Assembly: GCA_938040365.1 (NCBI GenBank)
Contig: CALHXU010000213.1
Span: 1 to 39,902, forward strand
Length of the DNA: 39,902 nucleotides
Source: an uncultured Acidimicrobiales bacterium
Lineage (GTDB): Bacteria > Actinomycetota > Acidimicrobiia > Acidimicrobiales > SHLQ01
Reading direction: 5' to 3'
The notes under the pieces were generated by a model. That model worked only from the letters and a program-made list of their open reading frames with translations. It searched no databases and was not told the origin of the DNA. Both the position numbers and the translations under genes were made by a program. Shown piece after piece: positions 33,986 to 39,902 of this stretch (positions are counted from its first letter, which is position 1; every line of letters begins with the position of its first letter).

Positions 33986-34984
33986 CTAGGCCGGAGGAGG
34001 CTCCGTTGCGAGCATGCGGGCGGCCTCCATGAAGTCGATCGCGTGGAGCGTGCTGACGAGCGCCTTGTCGAACCCGTCGACTCCCCCGGCGACGCTCGCG
34101 TCTTGGGAAAGACGGACCGCTTGTCGGTTGATTGCCTGTTCGAAGAGGTTTCGGGCATAGCGGGCGTTGCCGAATTCCTCGCCGCGCGGTGCGCGGCTCA
34201 GGATCAGATTGAGGACCGGTTCGACGTCATGGTCGAGCGAGTAGTCGGCGTCGCGCACGAGCTTGTTGGTGATTGCAACAAGCTCGTCGCCTGAGTAATC
34301 GGGGAAGGAGATCTCTCGGGCGAATCGGGAGCGCAGACCAGGGTTCGATTTGAGAAAGTCATTCATGAGCCGCGGGTAACCAGCGACGATGACGACGAGT
34401 CGGTCGCGGTGGTCTTCCATGCGTTTGATCAACGTCTCGATCGCCTCTCGGCCAAAATCATTGCCGAGTACACCCTGTGGCGAAAGGCTGTACGCCTCGT
34501 CGATGAAGAGCACGCCATCGAGCGCGCGGCGCACCGCTTTGTTGGTCTTGTTTGCGGTATGGCCAACGTATTGGCCAACGAGGCCTGCACGATCGACCTC
34601 GACGAGGTGCCCCTTCTTCAGCAGCCCGAGTGCCCCGTACATCTCGCCGATCAGGCGAGCGACGGTTGTCTTGCCCGTTCCTGGATTGCCGAGAAACACA
34701 AGGTGTTGACTGGTTGGGACTTCGGCAAGGCCGTGATCTTGTCGCCGAGCTTGAACTTGGAGGAACGCCACCTGGGTGCGCACCTGTTCTTTCACCGATT
34801 CGAGGCCGACGAGCGAATCGAGTTCTGCTTGGATCTCTTCGAGCGGGCGAGTCGTTGCGCCCAAGGCTCCAGAGGGCAGACCCATGTTTCCAAGTCGCTG
34901 GTCAATGCCGCGGTCGGCCGCTTGTTTGCGGACGCTGTCGGCGGTTTCTTTCAGACGTTTTCGGAAACGTTCACGATTGGACAC
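33986..34984 (-). CDS. CbxX/SpoVK-type AAA+ ATPase
   Basis: The 332-residue ATPase has a coiled, charged N-terminus (1-50) and one AAA+ module: Walker [15 protein letters not shown] (about 99-107), Walker [12 protein letters not shown], a pore-loop region YVGHTANKT, sensor/arginine-finger region [15 protein letters not shown], and a C-terminal helical lid with [13 protein letters not shown]. This layout is that of CbbX (Rubisco activase-like), SpoVK and the ESX EccA core. With no Rubisco or ESX genes nearby, it is best called a remodelling ATPase of unknown target. The start is GTG 34984. It is divergent from the di-haem oxidoreductase, whose start is only ~37 bases away. Confidence 0.88.
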   Translation of the reverse strand: MSNRERFRKRLKETADSVRKQAADRGIDQRLGNMGLPSGALGATTRPLEEIQAELDSLVGLESVKEQVRTQVAFLQVQARRQDHGLAEVPTSQHLVFLGNPGTGKTTVARLIGEMYGALGLLKKGHLVEVDRAGLVGQYVGHTANKTNKAVRRALDGVLFIDEAYSLSPQGVLGNDFGREAIETLIKRMEDHRDRLVVIVAGYPRLMNDFLKSNPGLRSRFAREISFPDYSGDELVAITNKLVRDADYSLDHDVEPVLNLILSRAPRGEEFGNARYARNLFEQAINRQAVRLSQDASVAGGVDGFDKALVSTLHAIDFMEAARMLATEPPPA

Positions 34985-35020
34985 TTCTAAAAGCTAGCCG
35001 TGCATTCTACGATTGGCTGG

Positions 35021-36490
35021 ATGGGCCGCCCGATGCTTTGCTTCGCACTCCTTCTCGCGGTGCTTTTGGCAGCCTGCACCGGGGAAGAATCGGTCGCCGC
35101 TCCCGAAGAATTGACTCCATCGAGTGAGCCTGCCGATAGCTCAGCATCACCCGACGAGTCAGCGTCACCTGACGAATCAGCTACCACGACGACGCCGCTC
35201 GCACTCGATGAACAGTTGCCGATCGTGTTCACCGACCCCGATTCGACCCTCGATGGGGAAACGTTGCAACGGTTCATAACTGGTCAAGAACTCTTCGACC
35301 GCGACTGGACCGCTGCAATACCGGCAAGCACTACGGACGAGGATGTCTCGCTCGACGGGCTCGGCCCGTTGTTCAACGCCCAATCGTGTGCGGCCTGTCA
35401 TCTCAGCACCGGACGTCGGCAGGTACCGCCCGAGGGCGAGCTCACCGACGTTGGTTTGGTCATTCGTTTGTCGGTACCTGGGGTCGATCCAATCACGGGG
35501 GCCCCAATTCCCGAGCCGAACTATGGCGATCAAGTTCAAGATCGGGCGATCGACGGCGCCAACCCCGAGGGCACCGTCTTTACCAACTATGTGACCCAGC
35601 AAGGACTCTTCGCCGACGGGACCTTGTTCGAGATCATCTGGCCAACCGTGAATTTGCGAGATCGACAACACGGTCCACTCACCGAAGGCACCCAGTTCTC
35701 CGCCCGCATTGGCGGTCAGCTGATTGGAATGGGTTTGCTCGAGGCGATTCCTCAGGAAGCGATCCTCGCCAACGCCGACCCGAACGACGCGAACCAAGAT
35801 GGAGTGAGTGGCCGACCAAACGCAGTTTGGAACCCACTTACCCAAGACACTGAACTCGGCCGATTCGGGTGGAAAGCCAACCTCGCTTCACTCGAACATC
35901 AGGTGTTGCAGGCGCTCCACGGTGACATTGGAATCACGTCAGAACTGATCTCGGACGGCAACTGTGCTGTGGGGCAAACGGTTTGTGATGACCTGCCGTC
36001 GGGCGGCGAGTTCGAGATCACCGCCGACGAAGTCGACGCGCTCGTGACCTACTCGCGAGCGATCGATGTGCCTGCGCCTCGTACCGATGAGAGCGAAGAC
36101 GCTCAGGCCGGCGAGGAACTCTTTCGGAGCTTTGGTTGCGCGAGTTGTCATATCGAGTCGTTCACCACCGGCGAGAGCCCGATCGAGAGCTTGTCGAATC
36201 GCGAGATCCAGCCCTACACCGATCTGTTGCTCCATGACCTTGGCTTTGACATGGGCGATGACCGGCCCGACTTCCTCGCGACGGGCAACGAGTGGCGAAC
36301 CGCCCCACTTTGGGGACTTGGACTTATCCCGGTCGAGGGCGATCGCGGCCTGCTCCACGACGGCCGGGCGCGCACGATCGACGAAGCAATTCTCTGGCAC
36401 GGCGGCGAGGGCGCTCGTTCTCGAAACGCCTATCTCCAAGCCGAACTCGAAGACCGCCAACTCCTCATTGCCTTCCTCGAAAGCCTGTAG
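35021..36490 (+). CDS. Di-haem oxidoreductase lipoprotein (DHOR/DUF1111 family)
   Basis: The 489-residue protein from ATG 35021 (MGRPMLCFALLLAVLLAAC) is a lipoprotein with a Ser/Pro/Asp linker that includes a duplicated ASPDES unit. Two c-type haem sites are visible: CAACH in the first third and CASCH in the last. The family pattern includes LGPLFNAQSCAACH, GRFGWKA, LEHQVLQALHGDIG and TAPLWGLGL, followed by HDGRARTIDEAILWHGGEG. These match the putative di-haem peroxidase/oxidoreductase family usually called DHOR. It acts outside the cytoplasmic membrane in electron transfer; substrate is unknown. A GTG at 35000 would add seven residues, but the later Met better fits a lipoprotein signal. A strong terminator follows. 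Confidence 0.88.
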   Translation: MGRPMLCFALLLAVLLAACTGEESVAAPEELTPSSEPADSSASPDESASPDESATTTTPLALDEQLPIVFTDPDSTLDGETLQRFITGQELFDRDWTAAIPASTTDEDVSLDGLGPLFNAQSCAACHLSTGRRQVPPEGELTDVGLVIRLSVPGVDPITGAPIPEPNYGDQVQDRAIDGANPEGTVFTNYVTQQGLFADGTLFEIIWPTVNLRDRQHGPLTEGTQFSARIGGQLIGMGLLEAIPQEAILANADPNDANQDGVSGRPNAVWNPLTQDTELGRFGWKANLASLEHQVLQALHGDIGITSELISDGNCAVGQTVCDDLPSGGEFEITADEVDALVTYSRAIDVPAPRTDESEDAQAGEELFRSFGCASCHIESFTTGESPIESLSNREIQPYTDLLLHDLGFDMGDDRPDFLATGNEWRTAPLWGLGLIPVEGDRGLLHDGRARTIDEAILWHGGEGARSRNAYLQAELEDRQLLIAFLESL

Positions 36491-36498
36491 ACAGCCAC

Positions 36499-36544
36499 AC
36501 TTCGTCAAGGTGCCTGGCACCTTGACGAAGTCAGTGATTTTTTG
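36499..36544 (+). terminator. Rho-independent terminator of the di-haem gene
   Basis: Perfect 15-base arms (36499-36513 and 36517-36531) flank CTG; the core is GGTGCCTGGCACC. A run of T at 36538-36544 follows. It lies 9 bases after the di-haem gene's stop codon. Confidence 0.85.
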
Positions 36545-36630
36545 AATTGGGCAAAATCACCGACGGAGTCTCTCAAGCTACAGAGCAGCCATGACCAGCC
36601 GTGTTCCGCTAGCCGGAACCGAGTAATCAA

Positions 36631-36685
36631 GTAATTTCGTTTCGAGCAAAATCCAGGACGGAGTCCTGGCTCGAAACGAAATTAC
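36631..36685 (-). terminator. Nested inverted repeat at the end of the conservon operon
   Basis: Outer 17-base arms GTAATTTCGTTTCGAGC (36631-36647) and its exact complement (36669-36685) enclose an inner CCAGGAC-GGA-GTCCTGG hairpin (36653-36669) with a small AAAAT bulge on one side. The GTPase stop (36682-36684) lies in the outer arm. On the minus strand it probably terminates the conservon transcript. Confidence 0.75.
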
Positions 36686-37254
36686 GCCGCGGCTTCCGCT
36701 TGGAGGCGGGCGACGATGTAGTCGAAGAGCGAGAGGAGCGTGGCCTTGACCGAGCCCCAGTCTCGGGCGTCACAGTCGACGACGGGGATACCGTTGGGAA
36801 GCTGGAGGGCTCCACGGATGTCGTCGAGAGTGTGTTGTTCGGAGCCTTCGAATCGGTTGACGGCGACGATGAACGGAACCTTGCGCTTCTCGAAGTAGTC
36901 GACGGCATAGAAGCAGTCGGCGAGTCGGCGTGAGTCGACGAGCACGATGGCGCCGAGGGCACCTTGGCTGAGGTCGTCCCACATGAAGCCAAATCGACTC
37001 TGTCCTGGCGTTCCGAAGAGGAACAGAACGAGGTTGTCGTCGATGGTCAGTCGACCGAAGTCCATGGCCACCGTGGTGGTTGTCTTGGTCGCGACCTTCG
37101 AGGTGTCATCGATTCCGACGCTTGCGCCGGTGATGGCTGCTTCGGTGCGCAACGGCTCGATCTCGGAGACCGCACCGACGAAGGTTGTCTTTCCAACGCC
37201 GAAGCCGCCTGCTACGACGAACTTTGCTGAGACTTTCTGATTTTCATTTCCCAT
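36682..37254 (-). CDS. Conservon small GTPase (CvnD-like)
   Basis: The 190-residue Ras-like GTPase has P-loop GGFGVGKTTF (about 16-24), a switch II region FGTPGQSRF (the DTAG-like position reads GTPGQ) and NRFE in place of NKxD. It is the fourth gene of a conservon: kinase-like protein, roadblock protein, DUF742 protein, GTPase. Such modules form membrane-associated heterocomplexes in actinobacteria, in some cases controlling development or secondary metabolism. Here the target is unknown. Two bases separate it from the DUF742 gene. Its stop lies in a hairpin arm. Confidence 0.9.
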   Translation of the reverse strand: MGNENQKVSAKFVVAGGFGVGKTTFVGAVSEIEPLRTEAAITGASVGIDDTSKVATKTTTTVAMDFGRLTIDDNLVLFLFGTPGQSRFGFMWDDLSQGALGAIVLVDSRRLADCFYAVDYFEKRKVPFIVAVNRFEGSEQHTLDDIRGALQLPNGIPVVDCDARDWGSVKATLLSLFDYIVARLQAEAAA

Positions 37255-37256
37255 GT

Positions 37257-37628
37257 CTACAGTTCCCGAACCCGGTTGATGATTCTGGTCATAATGTCGA
37301 TGTTTGACGCGCCCGAGTCTTCCTCGAGGGTCTGGTGGGCACTGAGCATGCCCTCATCGATCATTTCGCTTACAAGTGTCATCGTGGTACCTATCGGCAG
37401 TCCAAGGTGAGATGAAAGCTCAGCTACTGAAATTGATTTCTCGGCCGTCATATCGAGGAGCTTCTTCTTTTCGAAGCGCGCCGATGCGTTGGGCGACGAG
37501 GATTCGACGAGTGTTTCCACTCGCACCGAGGCTTGCGCTTCGGTCTTCCCCTTCGTAATCACAAAGGGACGCATTCGAGGAGCATTGTCCTCGAATAGCA
37601 CGCCGTCGTCCCAGTCGTTTCTTCCCAT
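37257..37628 (-). CDS. DUF742 protein of conservon (CvnC-like)
   Basis: The 123-residue protein ends in a winged-helix-like stretch typical of DUF742: EKSISVAELSSHLGLPIGTT, MTLVSEMIDEGMLSAHQ. The N-terminal half is polar with a proline/charged part (MRPFVITKGKTEA) as usual for the family. It sits between the roadblock gene and the GTPase and is the third conservon subunit, probably an adaptor or DNA-binding-like element. The start (MGRNDWDDG) lies 7 bases after the stop of the roadblock gene. Confidence 0.88.
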   Translation of the reverse strand: MGRNDWDDGVLFEDNAPRMRPFVITKGKTEAQASVRVETLVESSSPNASARFEKKKLLDMTAEKSISVAELSSHLGLPIGTTMTLVSEMIDEGMLSAHQTLEEDSGASNIDIMTRIINRVREL

Positions 37629-37635
37629 GGTTCAC

Positions 37636-38055
37636 TTACGCCATGATCGAGTTCTGAAGCTCAGCGATGAGTGCTGGCGAAAGAACCTTGCCCGCACGGT
37701 CCGAGAACAGGGTCATCTCGTAGGCAACGGCGCCGAGGTCGGCACCCTTTGCGGCGATGACGCCGAGGACTGCGCCGTGACCAATGTTGGCAATGAGCAG
37801 GAAGCTGCGGCCCATCTCGATCATGACTCGCTCTACTTCGGTTTCACCGAAGCAGTTTGCTGCGCCATGGATGAGGCTGGAGAGCCCTGCGGTAATTGCG
37901 GCGAACTGGTCAGCGTTTGCTGCTGGCAGTGCTTCTGAGGTTGCGAGCTTGATGCCATCGGCCGATACGGCAAGTGCGTGGTGCACACCTTCGGTCGATG
38001 CCACAAAGTTGTTCAGCAACCATGCGAATGCTTCACCTGGGTTCTGGTCACTCAT
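37636..38055 (-). CDS. Roadblock/LC7-domain protein of conservon (CvnB-like)
   Basis: The 139-residue single roadblock/LC7 domain protein has NFVASTEGVHHALAVSADGI near the start, then the AAITAGLSSLIHGAANCFG helix and the strands FLLIANIGHGAVLGVIAAKG. The domain usually binds the conservon GTPase and acts as its regulator. It overlaps the upstream kinase-like gene by 4 bases (ATGA). Confidence 0.9.
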   Translation of the reverse strand: MSDQNPGEAFAWLLNNFVASTEGVHHALAVSADGIKLATSEALPAANADQFAAITAGLSSLIHGAANCFGETEVERVMIEMGRSFLLIANIGHGAVLGVIAAKGADLGAVAYEMTLFSDRAGKVLSPALIAELQNSIMA

Positions 38056-39902
38056 GAGTTATTCCCTTCATCTGAGTTCACGTCATCAAGTCCTTGCTCT
38101 ACGCCCTTGGCGAAGTGTCCAAACGAGATACTGCTTGTCGCTTTGTCGTCTGACTCGGCGGTTTCTGATCCTGCGATTTCGAGCGGCAGAACGGCTGGGG
38201 CCGTGTCGACCGTCTCGATCGTTGCCTGTGGCATTCGGGTTGGCAGACCACCGAACGAGCTGGCGCCCGAGTCGGCCATGTCTGGCGAGATTGGGGTTGG
38301 TTCGACGACCGATTCGCTGACCGGAATTTCTTCGACAGCGGCAAGCTCGGCTTGTTCTGCGTCGTCGTCTTGTTCGACGTCGCGCTGGGCAACGTCCATT
38401 GCCGATGCTTCGTGCTCTGGCACCGGATCCATCTTGGTGAGCGGCCACGTGTCGGCTTCAGCATCTGCTGCTGCCGATTCGATTGGGAGCTCGAGGGATT
38501 CGACCGATTCGTCAGCGGACTCTTCTGAGGCTGAATCAACTTCGTCGAGCGCTTCGGTTGGGTCTTCGACTGGAGCCACAACACCGCGTACGGGAAGGTC
38601 GTCAGACTCGTCCGATTCCTCAGACTCGCTGTCGTCTTGCTGGGCGACCTCTTCTTGAGCGACTTGGCGCACAGGAAGCTCGTCGGAGTCTTGATCTTGG
38701 GTGACCCTGACCGGCAGGGCGTCGTCGCTGCCCGAGATGTCGGTGAGGACCGGAGGAGCAACGTCGGAGTTCGAGTTTCCAAAGAAGTCCGAAGCGTTGT
38801 CGCTGTTGATGTCGGTGCTGTCGCCGGACAGGTCGACTGGATTCTCGCCAACTTCGACTGGGAAGTGGGTCTTTGGAATGCTGATCGTGACGGTGGTGCC
38901 TTCGCCGCTTTCGCTGGCGAGCTGCACGTAGACGTCGTGCTCGACGGCGAGACGTCCAACCACGAACAGTCCAAGGAGGCGTGATGGCGCTTCATCGAGT
39001 GCTGGAGGGTTGGTGACACGTTCGTTCAAGACGAGGAGGTCTTGGTGGTTGATACCAAAGCCTTGGTCGGAGATCTGCATTTCGACTGCGGTGTGCGTTT
39101 CGATAGCCGAGATGACCACGCTCGTCGTTGGATCCGAGAACTGGGTTGCGTTGTCCAAGAGCTCGGCGAGCAAGTGGGTGATGTCGGTAACGACCGAGCC
39201 ACTCATCTGCACGTCGGGGAGTTCACCAATCTCGATGCGCTCGAAGTACTCGACCTCAGCAAGCGACGAGCGAACAACGTCGTCGAATGGAACGGGCTGG
39301 CTCCACTGACGAGGCGAACGGTTGCCTGCGAGAACGAGGAGGCTCTCTGCGTTGCGACGCATACGAGTTGCCAAGTGGTCGAGCTGGTAGAGGCCACGAA
39401 GGGTCTCTGGGTCCTGCTCGTCACGTTCGAGATCCGAGATCATCGTGATCATGCGGTGGTTCAGCTGCTGGTTACGGCGGCCGAGGCTCACGAACATCTC
39501 GGCCACGTTTCGGCGTGATCGAGCCTGGTCGGTTGCGACCTTCAGAGCGCTGGCCTGCATGTCGTTGAATGCCTCGACGATCGTTCCGATCTCGTCGTCA
39601 GCTTCTTTTGGAATTGGAGCGAGCTTGACTTCTTCATCGGATGATCCGACGGAACGGAGCTGCGCAACAGCTGCGGGGAGGCGTTCGTGGGTCATGACGT
39701 CGGCGTTCTCCATGAGGCGGCCGAGTGGTCCAACGATCGACCGGCCGATCACGAAGAGGAGCGTGATGAGCAGGAGTCCACCGAGGAGTGCGAGCAAGGT
39801 CGTGAGCGAGCGGGCTTCTTCGAGGTCGGCTGCCGTTGCGGCAACGTCGCTGCGGATAAAGTTTTCAGCAGCTTCGGACGCTGCGCTCCACTCGGCGCGG
39901 CT
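38052..39902 (-). CDS. Conservon sensor kinase-like protein (CvnA-like), N-terminus cut by window edge
   Basis: The frame is open to base 39902, giving 616 visible residues without a start. Visible parts in order: the end of an extracellular sensor region (AEWSAASEAAENFIRSDVAA), a transmembrane helix (LLALLGGLLLITLLFVIG), a HAMP-like linker, a helical dimer region MFVSLGRRNQQLNHRMITMI, and an HATPase domain with LAELLDNATQFSDP, DQGFGI and RLLGLFVVGRLA. About 270 C-terminal residues are low-complexity and very rich in Asp, Glu and Ser. This fits the nitrate/sensor-type kinases heading conservons; many lack the standard phospho-acceptor His. The frame's first in-window TTG (39797) is internal, not a start. 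Confidence 0.9.
   Translation of the reverse strand, partial: SRAEWSAASEAAENFIRSDVAATAADLEEARSLTTLLALLGGLLLITLLFVIGRSIVGPLGRLMENADVMTHERLPAAVAQLRSVGSSDEEVKLAPIPKEADDEIGTIVEAFNDMQASALKVATDQARSRRNVAEMFVSLGRRNQQLNHRMITMISDLERDEQDPETLRGLYQLDHLATRMRRNAESLLVLAGNRSPRQWSQPVPFDDVVRSSLAEVEYFERIEIGELPDVQMSGSVVTDITHLLAELLDNATQFSDPTTSVVISAIETHTAVEMQISDQGFGINHQDLLVLNERVTNPPALDEAPSRLLGLFVVGRLAVEHDVYVQLASESGEGTTVTISIPKTHFPVEVGENPVDLSGDSTDINSDNASDFFGNSNSDVAPPVLTDISGSDDALPVRVTQDQDSDELPVRQVAQEEVAQQDDSESEESDESDDLPVRGVVAPVEDPTEALDEVDSASEESADESVESLELPIESAAADAEADTWPLTKMDPVPEHEASAMDVAQRDVEQDDDAEQAELAAVEEIPVSESVVEPTPISPDMADSGASSFGGLPTRMPQATIETVDTAPAVLPLEIAGSETAESDDKATSSISFGHFAKGVEQGLDDVNSDEGNNS

Overview
This is a GC-rich actinobacterial chromosome segment. 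A conservon (sensor kinase, roadblock, DUF742 and small GTPase, at the right edge), a long GapB-type GAPDH and many GTG/TTG starts point to Actinomycetota. The overall gene style suggests a free-living, probably marine, Acidimicrobiia-like organism; that class-level placement is inference. No rRNA, tRNA, CRISPR array, phage or insertion sequence was seen.

Left part (1-14,100): a purine-catabolism and uptake locus built around one divergent promoter (8564-8830). Leftwards runs a tightly coupled operon: a YgfK-like iron-sulfur protein, an N-carbamoyl-D-amino-acid hydrolase-like nitrilase, a Se-dependent-type xanthine dehydrogenase, an SsnA-like amidohydrolase and a fold-type II PLP enzyme, followed by a lipoprotein cut by the window edge. 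Rightwards run a YkoF-like/HTH_22 regulator, two permeases, a BMP-family lipoprotein and a double ABC ATPase, i.e. a nucleoside/purine-type ABC importer. The enzyme set resembles the xdhD-ygfK-ssnA (yge/ygf) purine and urate cluster of anaerobes but is streamlined: YgfK lacks its GltD-like flavoprotein module, no separate FAD subunit is present, SsnA is shortened, and a hydrolytic decarbamoylase occurs here while no carbamoyltransferase or carbamate kinase is visible.

Middle (14,100-28,500): a GapB-type GAPDH; an allantoate/N-carbamoyl-amino-acid amidohydrolase family enzyme; a small membrane protein; a secreted trypsin with an acidic tail next to an OmpR-type two-component system; a SRPBCC protein; two membrane proteins; then a second purine module with an 8-oxoguanine deaminase-like enzyme, DeoD-type purine nucleoside phosphorylase and a PGM2-like phosphohexo/pentomutase. 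A lipoprotein esterase and a thioredoxin/MsrA-like fusion precede the phosphorylase.

Right (28,800-39,902): PEP carboxylase; a GrdB/PrdB-family selenoprotein with an in-frame UGA; RlmG; a CbxX-type AAA ATPase; a di-haem oxidoreductase lipoprotein; and the conservon, whose sensor kinase runs off the right edge.

The segment is rich in inverted repeats at gene ends. Several stop codons lie inside hairpin arms, and short 13-bp palindromes recur. The strongest candidates for new biology are the streamlined purine cluster with its unusual regulator, and the GrdB-like selenoprotein, which conventional gene calling would split in two.
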